Source of the DNA: Thermovenabulum sp049723235
GTDB taxonomy: Bacteria; Bacillota; Thermosediminibacteria; Thermosediminibacterales; Thermosediminibacteraceae
NCBI RefSeq assembly: GCF_049723235.1
Contig: NZ_JBNARB010000005.1
Location: forward strand, 1-64,000
DNA: 64,000 bases
Reading direction: 5' to 3'
Shown here: positions 17,045-25,403 of the stretch, one piece after another
Layout of the letters: each line of letters begins with the position of its first letter
Position numbering within the stretch: position 1 is the first letter of the stretch
The notes under the pieces: generated by a model
Databases searched by the model: none
Told to the model about the DNA's origin: nothing
Seen by the model: the letters and a program-made list of their open reading frames with translations, nothing else
Position numbers and translations under genes: made by a program

Positions 17045-18718
17045 ATGGATAGGATTGGTATTACGGTCAAAGAAGTGCTGGAAAAAAGACTTTTAGGAAA
17101 TGCCGAACTGATTGCGGGGAAATCGGGTATTAATCGGGTAATTACAAGAGTTAATATAATGGAAGTTCCGGATATAATTAACTGGGTAAAGCCGGGGGAA
17201 TTATTGTTTACTACTGTGTATTCTATAAAGGATGATTATGATGCTCAAAAAGCTCTTATACCTGCGCTTAATTCTAAAGGATTGGCAGCAATAGGCATTA
17301 AACCGGGAAGATATATTAAAGAAATTCCTGAGGCTATGATTCAAGCAGCGGATAAATTGGGGTTTCCATTATTCAAATTACCGCTGGAGGCTTCATTTTC
17401 GGATTTAATGCTACCTATTCTACACGAAATATTTGATAAACAGGCAAGTTTTTTACAAAGACTTGATGAAGTTCACGGGAAATTGATGAATGTCGTTATA
17501 AATGGAGGAGGACTTAAAGAGATAGCAGTAACCCTTTCTGATTTGCTAAAGGCCAATATCATGATAAAAGAAGAAGTATTTGGTAACTTCTATTATAGTA
17601 ACGATGAAATGAAAAGTAAATATGACGATGCCGTGATAAAATTAATTGGTAAAAAAAATGGAAGCTTCGAATATGAGATAATGGAAGTACAGAATGGTAG
17701 TGGAACGTTTTTTGTAATAAAAGTTCCTATAATGGCAGCCGGTCAAAATTATGGAGAAATTTATGTTTTTAAAGAAAAAAACGATATAACAAATTTTGAG
17801 ATTAATATTATTGAAAGAGCATCTACGATCTCCGCTTTTTACTTGATTAAGGAGATAGCAGCAAAAGAAGTGGAGATGAGGTACCGTTCAGGTTTCATAG
17901 ATGATTTATTATCTTTTGATGCCGATAAAAGAAGTATTTCTGTTGAAAGAGGAGCTATTTTCGGCTTTGATGCTTCAAAACAATATACGGTAATATTACT
18001 GGAGATAAAGAAGATAGAGAAAGAGCTAAAAAACATCAATGAAAACTCGGAACTTGTAAGATTAAAGAATAGAATTATTAATATTTTGAACAATCTACTT
18101 CAAGAAAAAAATGCAATAATTACCACAAAATTAGATACCATGATAATTCTTTTACCTGTCCCGGATAAAATCAGTGATGCGGAAAGCAGAAATTACACAA
18201 AAAAATATTGTTATGAAATACTGAAAAAAATTAAGGAAAGTCTGCCGGATATAACTTTAATAATTGCTATTGGAAGATTTTACAGAAATATCACTGAAAT
18301 ATATAAAAGCTACCAGGATGCACGAAAAGCATTAATGATAGGTAATGTTTTGCAAAAATACAATGAAGTGATTCATTTTGAGGATCTGGGTATATTCAGG
18401 TTGCTATATCAAAATGCCGAGGAGGATGAATTAATAAAATTTTACAATGAATATATAGACCCTATCGTCAAGTATGATGAAAAACACGGAACTGAACTTT
18501 TAAAGACCTTAGAAGCATATTTTAAATGCAACGGCAACTTAAAACAAATTTCTAAAGATTTATATACTCATTATAATACTATTATTTACAGAATACAAAG
18601 AATTCAGGAAATCCTGGGAGTAAACCTGGAAAACTCAAGGGATAGATTGAATTTGGAAGTAGCTCTGCAGATCTATAAAATTTTAGACAGAAAACAAATA
18701 AGCGATAACCCTCGTTGA
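17045..18718 (+). CDS. pucR: PucR family transcriptional regulator
   Basis: A 557-residue regulator with the N-terminal PucR ligand-sensing domain (about residues 5-125; NIMEVPDIINWVKPGELLFTT region), a middle GGDEF-related CdaR-type segment, and a C-terminal helix-turn-helix at about 499-525 (NLKQISKDLYTHYNTIIYRIQ). B. subtilis PucR controls purine catabolism in response to allantoin-type effectors. Position and family make it the probable regulator of the upstream island. It has its own transcription unit between two terminators. The last codons form the left arm of the terminator hairpin. Confidence 0.9.
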   Translation: MDRIGITVKEVLEKRLLGNAELIAGKSGINRVITRVNIMEVPDIINWVKPGELLFTTVYSIKDDYDAQKALIPALNSKGLAAIGIKPGRYIKEIPEAMIQAADKLGFPLFKLPLEASFSDLMLPILHEIFDKQASFLQRLDEVHGKLMNVVINGGGLKEIAVTLSDLLKANIMIKEEVFGNFYYSNDEMKSKYDDAVIKLIGKKNGSFEYEIMEVQNGSGTFFVIKVPIMAAGQNYGEIYVFKEKNDITNFEINIIERASTISAFYLIKEIAAKEVEMRYRSGFIDDLLSFDADKRSISVERGAIFGFDASKQYTVILLEIKKIEKELKNINENSELVRLKNRIINILNNLLQEKNAIITTKLDTMIILLPVPDKISDAESRNYTKKYCYEILKKIKESLPDITLIIAIGRFYRNITEIYKSYQDARKALMIGNVLQKYNEVIHFEDLGIFRLLYQNAEEDELIKFYNEYIDPIVKYDEKHGTELLKTLEAYFKCNGNLKQISKDLYTHYNTIIYRIQRIQEILGVNLENSRDRLNLEVALQIYKILDRKQISDNPR

Positions 18719-18746
18719 AAAGTTATCGAGGGTTATCGCTTTTTAT
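18701..18746 (+). terminator. Terminator overlapping the pucR stop, probably bidirectional
   Basis: A 14-bp perfect stem (AGCGATAACCCTCG 18701-18714 with CGAGGGTTATCGCT) followed by TTTTTAT. The left arm is coding sequence of pucR. On the minus strand the same hairpin lies 14 bases past the stop of a small convergent gene and is followed by T-rich sequence, so it can serve both. Confidence 0.9.
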
Positions 18747-18759
18747 ATTTTTAAATTAT

Positions 18760-18834
18760 TTAATCTGCTAAAATTAAAAGGATCAGTATTAAGAAAATCA
18801 AAAAAGCTTTTCTATCGTTAAAGCAATTAGGCAT
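18760..18834 (-). CDS. 24-residue hydrophobic peptide (possible sporulation-type small membrane protein)
   Basis: A 24-residue frame, MPNCFNDRKAF followed by the hydrophobic stretch LIFLILILLILAD. It has a textbook ribosome binding site, GGAGGTG, six bases ahead of the ATG. One membrane segment with a short polar head resembles the tiny membrane peptides (YjcZ-like) that Firmicutes make in sporulation. A sigma-E/K-like promoter lies upstream (18895-18924) and a terminator downstream. RBS, promoter and terminator together support it as real; the function is unknown and the spore link is inference. Confidence 0.6.
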   Translation of the reverse strand: MPNCFNDRKAFLIFLILILLILAD

Positions 18835-18894
18835 ATTTTCACCTCCGTATCTTTTTTCCACTTTTATAATATTCATTACTACTTTTTTTGATAC

Positions 18895-18924
18895 GTCGTA
18901 TGGTCTGGATTTTCCTTATATTAC
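18895..18924 (-). promoter_or_regulatory. Putative sporulation (sigma-E/K-like) promoter for the 24-residue peptide
   Basis: Read on the minus strand: GTAATA (18924-18919), a 16-base spacer, then CATACGAC (18902-18895). This matches the sigma-E pattern of ATA, about 16 bases, CATAC. A start near 18888 gives a leader of about 55 bases. Short motifs are common in AT-rich DNA, so support is moderate. Confidence 0.4.
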
Positions 18925-18999
18925 AAGAAGGATTTTTGATTTTTTTATTGAATATTAATGTATTGTGTTAAAATACAAGAAATGAAAGGAAATGATGCA

Positions 19000-19356
19000 A
19001 TGGATAATAAAATTTTAGGAAAAGCAGGTGAAGATTACGCGAAGAAATATTTAATCAGTAAAAACTTTATTATTTTGGCTACAAACTATAGATGTAAATT
19101 TGGAGAAATAGATATTGTAGCAAAGGATAAAGAAAACAATATTGTATTTTTTGAGGTAAAAGCAAGAAATTCGGATAATTTTGGGAGAGGGTTCGAAGCG
19201 GTGGATTTTTTTAAACAGCAAAGAATAAGAAAAACAGCACTAATTTTTTTAGGTGAGAATAAGCAATATTTTAATTCTATAAGATTTGATGTGATCGATA
19301 TTTTGGTCAGCAAAGGGAAAACTCTCGATCTATTGCATTTTGAAAACGCCTTTTGA
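19000..19356 (+). CDS. yraN: YraN family (UPF0102) endonuclease-like protein
   Basis: A 118-residue member of the YraN family with a restriction-endonuclease-like fold. The conserved residues are visible: GKAGEDYA with E11, NYRCKFGEIDIV with D38, and FFEVKAR with E52 and K54. Its role is unknown, with suggestions around DNA processing or recombination. Length fits from ATG 19000; longer in-frame starts at 18958 and 18982 give non-family extensions. It is commonly linked to comM, dprA and topA, which here lie 4-14 kb downstream. Confidence 0.88.
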   Translation: MDNKILGKAGEDYAKKYLISKNFIILATNYRCKFGEIDIVAKDKENNIVFFEVKARNSDNFGRGFEAVDFFKQQRIRKTALIFLGENKQYFNSIRFDVIDILVSKGKTLDLLHFENAF

Positions 19357-19383
19357 TGAATAAAATAATTTTTTATCCGGTAA

Positions 19384-19427
19384 ATAAGTCGATATTTCTC
19401 AAGGGAATATCGGCTTTATATTTTTTG
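19384..19427 (+). terminator. Terminator after yraN
   Basis: Stem AAGTCGATATT with AATATCGGCTT (one G-T pair), a short CTCAAGGG-type loop, then TTTATATTTTTT. It lies about 30 bases after the yraN stop. Confidence 0.75.
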
Positions 19428-19539
19428 GATAATGTTTATTGTGGTTAAAAGATTTTTTTGAAGAATAATGATATTTAATAATTTAATATAAATTATTATT
19501 GTAACAAAAATTATTTTGTAAATTTTTATAGGGCATATA

Positions 19540-19568
19540 TTGAATAAATACACATTATTTTGTATAAT
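19540..19568 (+). promoter_or_regulatory. Sigma-A-type promoter for the lysine aminotransferase gene
   Basis: TTGAAT (19540-19545), 17-base spacer, TATAAT (19563-19568). Initiation near 19575 leaves a leader of about 36 bases before the GGAGG and ATG 19611. Confidence 0.65.
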
Positions 19569-19610
19569 TATAAATCATATTTTTTACAATTTTTTGAGGA
19601 GGTATTCAAA

Positions 19611-20948
19611 ATGTTTTCACCTCACGATGTAATTCCAACCCTTGAAAAGTATATTTTGGTGGATGGTTATCCCTTAATAGTTGATTTGGAAAATTCTTTT
19701 GGAAGCTACATTGTGGATGCCAGAGATGGAACGGAATATTTAGATTTTTATACCTTCTTTGCCTCATCCCCGCTGGGTTTAAACCATCCAAAACTTGCCA
19801 ACGAGGAATTTAAAGAGAGAGTCTTCAGAGCTGCTGTCAATAAAGTGGCTAATTCGGATATGTATACGGTGGAAATGGCTCAGTTTGTAAAAACCTTTAT
19901 GGAGTTTGCCGCACCGGAAAGTTTCAAACATCTTTTTTTAATTGACACCGGCACCCTGGCGGTAGAAAACGCATTAAAGGTGGCTATGGACTGGAAGGTA
20001 AGGAAAAACATTGATAAAGGTTATAAAGAAAGCGCTCAGAAGGGAACCAAGGTTATACACTTTAAGGAGGCCTTTCACGGAAGGTCGGGTTATACCCTTT
20101 CCCTTACAAATATTTTTGATCCGAAAAAGATTATGTATTTTACCAAATTTAACGATTGGCCCAGGATAACAAATCCCAAGATAGTCTGGCCTTTAGAAAA
20201 GCACTTAGATGAAGTGAAAAGGGCAGAGGAAGAGGCAATAAACCAGATCAAAAAAGCTATTGCCGACAACCCCGATGATATATGTGCCATTATAATTGAA
20301 ACCATCCAGGGAGAGGGAGGAGACAACCATTTTAGACCGGAGTTTTTCAGGGCACTGAGGGAGATATGCGATGAGAACGAGATAATGCTAATATTCGATG
20401 AAGTGCAGTGTGGTATGGGAATAACCGGTAAAATGTGGGCATTTCAGCATTACGGAGTGGAGCCGGATATATTTGCTTTTGGTAAAAAGTCACAGGTATG
20501 CGGCATATTATCCACGAGGAGGGTGGATGAGGTAGAGAGGAACTGTTTTGTAGAAAGCAGCCGTATAAACTCCACCTGGGGCGGGAACATAGTGGATATG
20601 GTGCGCTCTACCAGGATTCTTGAGATAATAAAAGAGGACGATGTACTTGGCCATGTAAACGAGGTATCCAAGATACTGCATAAATATTTACATGCTTTAG
20701 AAGACGAATTTCCCGAGCTGGTGGGGAACGTAAGGTATAAAGGGTTAATGGCGGCCTTTGATTTTCCCGATCAGGAACTGAGGGGTAAATTTTTGAAATA
20801 TTGTTTTGAAGAGCGGATGCTGGTATTGCCGACGGGTGTAAAGGGAGTAAGGTTCAGGCCGATTCTAACGGTAACGGAAGAAGATTTGACGGAAGGGTAT
20901 AACCGCATGAAGAAGGCTTTAATGAGGATAGAGAAAGAAAATGCATAA
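19611..20948 (+). CDS. lat: L-lysine 6-aminotransferase
   Basis: A 445-residue class III PLP aminotransferase closely matching the Lat subgroup: DTGTLAVENALK, EAFHGRSGYTLSLTN, IETIQGEGGDNHF, IFDEVQCGMG (D263) and FGKKSQVCG with the PLP lysine (K292). It transfers the epsilon-amino group of lysine to 2-oxoglutarate, giving aminoadipate semialdehyde. The ATG at 19611 has GAGGAGG seven to eight bases upstream. It is a single-gene unit between a promoter and a terminator; no aminoadipate semialdehyde dehydrogenase is adjacent, so the pathway continues elsewhere. Confidence 0.9.
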   Translation: MFSPHDVIPTLEKYILVDGYPLIVDLENSFGSYIVDARDGTEYLDFYTFFASSPLGLNHPKLANEEFKERVFRAAVNKVANSDMYTVEMAQFVKTFMEFAAPESFKHLFLIDTGTLAVENALKVAMDWKVRKNIDKGYKESAQKGTKVIHFKEAFHGRSGYTLSLTNIFDPKKIMYFTKFNDWPRITNPKIVWPLEKHLDEVKRAEEEAINQIKKAIADNPDDICAIIIETIQGEGGDNHFRPEFFRALREICDENEIMLIFDEVQCGMGITGKMWAFQHYGVEPDIFAFGKKSQVCGILSTRRVDEVERNCFVESSRINSTWGGNIVDMVRSTRILEIIKEDDVLGHVNEVSKILHKYLHALEDEFPELVGNVRYKGLMAAFDFPDQELRGKFLKYCFEERMLVLPTGVKGVRFRPILTVTEEDLTEGYNRMKKALMRIEKENA

Positions 20949-20972
20949 ACGGGGCTAAAACGCCCCGTTTTA
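20947..20972 (+). terminator. Bidirectional terminator after lat
   Basis: Stem AAACGGGGC with GCCCCGTTT, loop TAAAAC. It abuts the lat stop and sits just past the stop of the convergent small minus-strand gene. Confidence 0.85.
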
Positions 20973-20974
20973 CT

Positions 20975-21154
20975 TTATTCTCCCGGATAAATCATAAGGT
21001 TGGGTCTTGTTATATTTTCATTTTCAACTTTAGTAGCTTTATTTTCCTGGGGGAAAATTTCACCAGAAAATTCCATATTGTAACCTAAATCCTGGGGTTT
21101 TATGAAATACTTGTCCAGAGCCTTATCCTTTTTTTTAAGCATTTTGAATACCAA
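20975..21154 (-). CDS. Small hypothetical protein, 59 residues
   Basis: A Lys- and Glu-rich, soluble small protein with no family I recognise; it ends NLMIYPGE. The TTG at 21154 is preferred as start because GGAGGG lies eight bases upstream, inside the first codons of a longer ATG-initiated version (21169). It is convergent with lat, shares its terminator and is followed upstream by a divergent gene. Good RBS placement supports it, but no homology argument is available. Confidence 0.45.
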   Translation of the reverse strand: MVFKMLKKKDKALDKYFIKPQDLGYNMEFSGEIFPQENKATKVENENITRPNLMIYPGE

Positions 21155-21258
21155 TTTATATCCCTCCATTTAATAATAATTACCTTTTCTTTTATTATTT
21201 TTTGAAAATGACGGATATTATTCAAAATTTGAGAAGAAAGTTCTCATAAAATTACACC

Positions 21259-21287
21259 TTGATAAAGCCGATTTTTTTTTGTAAATT
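21259..21287 (+). promoter_or_regulatory. Sigma-A-type promoter for the DUF815 gene
   Basis: TTGATA (21259-21264), 17-base spacer, TAAATT (21282-21287), giving a start near 21294, about 30 bases ahead of ATG 21323. Confidence 0.5.
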
Positions 21288-21322
21288 AATTATCAAGTAA
21301 TTTAAAAAAGGGGTAATGAAAA

Positions 21323-22687
21323 ATGGAACTAAAAGATAATGATAGTAAAGAGGTTTACGATATATTTCTTGCCATTGAATGCTTAGTTGTTTATAAAAAT
21401 ATTTCAAAAGACCCTGTAATTAAAATTTTTAGCCAGATTTTAAAAATGCTTCTAAACGATGATAATCTTCTTGAAGCTTTTGAAAAATACCATGAATTTA
21501 TAGGACGTCTGGTAGAAGAAAAAGAAAAGAATAACACATGTTTTTCAGGAAATATATGGCAGGAGTACATATTGGAACTCATTTTGAGGGATGAGAACTG
21601 TTTCAGTAAACAATGCGAGTCACTTGAATTTGAAAGTATAAGCGATTACCTTAAAGACATGGTAATCCATGATTTACAGTGTTTAAAAAAGTTGTACGAA
21701 TTAGATATTAACATGATTAAAAATTTATTAATGGAAAAATTACAATTAGGTTACATAGTATCTTTACCCGATTTTATAGACATGGGATTAAAAAATGAAT
21801 ATCCTTATCCTGAATATTATTTTATTGAAAAAGAAAGTATAAAAGATAAATTACATAATTCAGATAATTGGAAGAAAAATATTAGGGATCTGGCTTGTTT
21901 TTATAAAAAGGTGGGCTGTGGGAATTTCGGTAGATACTGGGCTTTTAAATGGATACAAACAGAGAATGGCGGGAGATTGGAAGGAATTGCGGTTCCAGAT
22001 CCTGTTAAACTTCACGAAATTATAGGTTATGAAGAGCAAAAGAAGGAAGTTTACAGGAATACGAAACAGTTTGTGAAGGGGTTTAAAGCAAATAATGTAT
22101 TGCTTTACGGTGATCGAGGTACGGGAAAATCTTCTACAGTTAAAGCCCTTATTCATGAATTTGGGAAGGATGGACTTAGAATTGTTGAGGTTTTGAAAGA
22201 TCAATTAAATTACCTGCCCGAAATTATATCTCAGCTGAAAAATAGACCTCAACGTTTTATCATTTTTATTGACGACCTGTCTTTTGAAGAATTTGAGACA
22301 GATTATAAATATCTAAAATCGATACTTGAAGGAAGCCTGGAATCTACTCCTGGTAATGTGATAATTTATGCCACATCAAATAGACGCCATTTAATTAGAG
22401 AATTTTTTAGTGATCAACGGGAAGAAGAAAAAAGGGCAAATGAAACGTTAGAAGAAAAATTGTCCTTATCCGATCGATTTGGAATAACAGTCTTATTTAA
22501 TGCTCCGAATCAGGAAGATTACTTAAAAATCGTTGAAGGAATTGCTAAAAATAGAGGTCTTTCCATCGATTCCGAAGTATTAAGGAAAATGGCTTTACAA
22601 TGGGAGTTGTGGAACAATCAGCGGTCGGGAAGAACCGCAAAACAATTTATTGACGACTTAATGGGAAGAATGGGGATAAAAAATTAA
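21323..22687 (+). CDS. DUF815 family AAA-type ATPase
   Basis: A 454-residue protein with a helical N-terminal half of about 230 residues and a C-terminal P-loop ATPase. Walker A is GDRGTGKS (263-270) and Walker B is RFIIFIDDLSFE. YATSNRRHLIRE and LSDRFGITV correspond to sensor and arginine-finger regions. DUF815 proteins are widespread single genes of unknown function, related to AAA+ loaders such as DnaC/IstB and to MoxR-like enzymes. Its own promoter and 63-bp gap to comM suggest an independent unit with possible read-through. Confidence 0.85.
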   Translation: MELKDNDSKEVYDIFLAIECLVVYKNISKDPVIKIFSQILKMLLNDDNLLEAFEKYHEFIGRLVEEKEKNNTCFSGNIWQEYILELILRDENCFSKQCESLEFESISDYLKDMVIHDLQCLKKLYELDINMIKNLLMEKLQLGYIVSLPDFIDMGLKNEYPYPEYYFIEKESIKDKLHNSDNWKKNIRDLACFYKKVGCGNFGRYWAFKWIQTENGGRLEGIAVPDPVKLHEIIGYEEQKKEVYRNTKQFVKGFKANNVLLYGDRGTGKSSTVKALIHEFGKDGLRIVEVLKDQLNYLPEIISQLKNRPQRFIIFIDDLSFEEFETDYKYLKSILEGSLESTPGNVIIYATSNRRHLIREFFSDQREEEKRANETLEEKLSLSDRFGITVLFNAPNQEDYLKIVEGIAKNRGLSIDSEVLRKMALQWELWNNQRSGRTAKQFIDDLMGRMGIKN

Positions 22688-22750
22688 AGAAGGAATTTTA
22701 TTTTTTTTATTGAAATAGTCAATTGTAATTTTAATTTCCGAGGAGGACAT

Positions 22751-24271
22751 ATGATATCAAAATTGAAAAGCTCCACAATTTATGGTATCGAAAGCTTTGT
22801 AGTAGAGGTAGAAGTGGATTTATCCAATGGGCTACCGTGTCTGGATATTGTAGGCCTGCCCGATACAGCGGTTAGAGAATCAAAGGAAAGAGTTAGGGCG
22901 GCTATAAAAAATCAGGGTTTTGAGTTTCCGATTAAGCGAATTACAGTAAACCTTGCACCTGCGGATATAAAAAAAGAAGGTCCGCAATTTGATCTTCCAA
23001 TAGCCATTGGCATCCTTGCGGCAAATAAAAAGGTAAAAGAAGATTCTATCTCGAGCTACCTGGTGGTAGGAGAACTTTCCTTAGATGGATTTGTAAGGCC
23101 TGTAAATGGGATATTGCCCATGGCCATAAAGGCCAAGGAAGAAGGGTTGAAAGGGATTATACTGCCCTTTGAAAATAAAAGGGAAGCGGAAGTGATTAAA
23201 GGAATAGAGATAATACCTGTAAATACTTTAAAAGATGCAATAGATTTTTTAAATGGAGAACTGAAAATAGAGAATAAAATCGAGGAAACAAATGAAAATA
23301 TACCGGTTTATGATGTGGATTTTTCAGAAGTAAAAGGGCAAGAAGGGGTAAAAAGGGCAATTGAAATTGCAGCAGCCGGCCATCACAACTTATTGATGAT
23401 AGGGCCACCGGGTACCGGAAAAACGATGATTGCTCGGAGAGTTCCCACTGTTCTTCCTGAACTTACTCAGGAAGAATCCCTTGAACTTACTAAAATTTAC
23501 AGTATTTCCGGACTTTTGCCCAGGAATAGCTCTTTAATTAGAAAAAGGCCATTCAGGGCACCCCATCACAGTATTACCCCAGTGGGGATGATAGGAGGAG
23601 GGAGGGTCCCAAAACCGGGGGAAGTTACCCTCTGTCATTACGGGGTGCTATTTCTTGATGAAATTCCTGAATTTGATAGAGAAGTATTGGAGCTATTAAG
23701 ACAACCAATGGAAGACGGTTGTGTTTCCATTGTGAGAAATAATGCTAAAATAATATTTCCATCCAAATTTATGTTAATTGCAGCAATGAATCCTTGTCCG
23801 TGCGGTTATTACCTTGACCCTTTCCATGAGTGTTCGTGCAATCCAGGGAAAATCCAGAAATATCTCGGAAAAATAAAAGGGCCTTTGCTGGACAGAATAG
23901 ACCTGCAAATTGAAGTAGCTTCTGTGAAATTCTCAGATTTTGAAGATACAAAAACTACCGACTCCTTTACTATTAGAAAAAGAGTGGAAAATGCAAGATA
24001 CATTCAAATTGAAAGATATAAAAATCACGGGATTTTATATAATTCAGAATTGAGTGGTGCTTTAATTAATAAATTCTGTTCAATTGGAAAAACAGAAAAA
24101 CTTCTTTTAAAAGAAGCTTTTGAAAAATTAAAATTAAGTGCAAGGGCTTTAAACAGGATATTAAAAGTATCCCGTACCATAGCTGATTTAGAGGGAGAAG
24201 AAAGAATAAGTGAAAGGCATATTGCTGAAGCATTACAATACAGAAACTTAGAAAAATACTATGGGCTATAG
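22751..24271 (+). CDS. comM: YifB/ComM family Mg-chelatase-like AAA ATPase
   Basis: A 506-residue protein with the N-terminal Lon-S5-like domain (GLPCLDIVGLPDTAVRES region), a Mg-chelatase AAA core with Walker A GPPGTGKT, GVLFLDEIPEF as Walker B, and a C-terminal helical domain. ComM is a hexameric helicase that promotes branch migration during natural transformation. The motif NPCPCGYY is typical. GAGGAGG precedes ATG 22751. It often sits next to dprA; here dprA is about 8 kb away. Confidence 0.93.
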   Translation: MISKLKSSTIYGIESFVVEVEVDLSNGLPCLDIVGLPDTAVRESKERVRAAIKNQGFEFPIKRITVNLAPADIKKEGPQFDLPIAIGILAANKKVKEDSISSYLVVGELSLDGFVRPVNGILPMAIKAKEEGLKGIILPFENKREAEVIKGIEIIPVNTLKDAIDFLNGELKIENKIEETNENIPVYDVDFSEVKGQEGVKRAIEIAAAGHHNLLMIGPPGTGKTMIARRVPTVLPELTQEESLELTKIYSISGLLPRNSSLIRKRPFRAPHHSITPVGMIGGGRVPKPGEVTLCHYGVLFLDEIPEFDREVLELLRQPMEDGCVSIVRNNAKIIFPSKFMLIAAMNPCPCGYYLDPFHECSCNPGKIQKYLGKIKGPLLDRIDLQIEVASVKFSDFEDTKTTDSFTIRKRVENARYIQIERYKNHGILYNSELSGALINKFCSIGKTEKLLLKEAFEKLKLSARALNRILKVSRTIADLEGEERISERHIAEALQYRNLEKYYGL

Positions 24272-24288
24272 TTTTCGGAGGTGGTATT

Positions 24289-25356
24289 TTGACCTATCCA
24301 AGGGTAGAAATAAATTTATCTTTGATAAAAAAGAATGCGATGAATATCGTAGAACTGTGTAACAAATACGGTATAGAAGTGATGGGAATCACAAAAGGCG
24401 TATGTGCTTTAGAACCTGTAGTGCGAACGATGATCGAAGGCGGAGTAAAAAAACTGGGGGATTCACGTATAAAAAATATTGTAAAATTAAAGAGTTATGG
24501 TGTAAATTTACCTGTATACCTTATTCGGATTCCCATGCCCTCCGAAATAAACGATGTAGTAAATTTTGCGGATGGTAGTTTTAATTCGGAATTTGAAGCA
24601 ATAAAATTAATTTCTCAAAAAGCAGTTACAAATGGTAAAGTACATAAAATTATATTAATGGTTGATGTAGGGGATTTAAGGGAAGGAGTCATGCCTGAAG
24701 ATGTTAAAGACTTAGTAGGAAAGATTTTAGAACTTCCCGGAATAGAATTTGAGGGAATAGGTACCAATGTGGGGTGTTATGGAGGAGTACTCCCTTCAAT
24801 AGAAAATACCTCAATTTTGGTGGAAATAGCTGAGGAATTGGAAAAATGTTATGGAATTCGAGTAAAAACCATTTCGGGAGGTAATACCGCTACTTTAAAA
24901 ATGGTTGAAGAAGGGATTTTACCCCGCCGCATTAATCAATTAAGGATTGGTGAAGCTATTCTTTTAGGTACGGATTCAACAAACTTTCGAAAGATCCCTA
25001 ACACTTATCAGAATACGGTGATCCTTAAAACGCAAGTAATAGAGGTCAAAATAAAGCCTTCAAAGCCTATTGGAGAAATAGGAAGGGATGCTTTTGGTAA
25101 CATTCCTGTTTTCGAGGATAAAGGACCCATGAAAAGAGCAATAGTAGCTCTGGGAAAACAGGATTGCAGGATAGAAGGATTAATTCCAGATGAGGATCAT
25201 ATAAATATCCTCGGGGCCAGCAGTGATCACCTTATTCTTGATGTAACAAATTCACTTAAAGAAATAAGAGTTGGGTCAATAATTGATTTCAAAATGAATT
25301 ATGGCACAATGTTAGGACTTATGACCTCCCCTTATGTTGAAAAAATTATGGTATAG
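24289..25356 (+). CDS. orr: Ornithine/alanine racemase family PLP enzyme (Orr-like)
   Basis: A 355-residue fold-type III PLP enzyme. The N-terminal barrel has VEINLSLIKKNA and GITKGVC with the likely PLP lysine K36. GDSRIKN, LMVDVGDLREG, SGGNTATL and LRIGEAILLG follow. The pattern resembles the ornithine racemase of amino acid fermenting Clostridia more than alr. It may interconvert L- and D-ornithine, or serve another basic amino acid. TTG 24289 follows GGAGGTGG. It lies 17 bp after comM, but the functional link is unclear. Confidence 0.72.
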   Translation: MTYPRVEINLSLIKKNAMNIVELCNKYGIEVMGITKGVCALEPVVRTMIEGGVKKLGDSRIKNIVKLKSYGVNLPVYLIRIPMPSEINDVVNFADGSFNSEFEAIKLISQKAVTNGKVHKIILMVDVGDLREGVMPEDVKDLVGKILELPGIEFEGIGTNVGCYGGVLPSIENTSILVEIAEELEKCYGIRVKTISGGNTATLKMVEEGILPRRINQLRIGEAILLGTDSTNFRKIPNTYQNTVILKTQVIEVKIKPSKPIGEIGRDAFGNIPVFEDKGPMKRAIVALGKQDCRIEGLIPDEDHINILGASSDHLILDVTNSLKEIRVGSIIDFKMNYGTMLGLMTSPYVEKIMV

Positions 25357-25403
25357 TTTAACTTTCTAAAAATTAATAAAAGATATCTTTGGGAGGAATT
25401 TAT

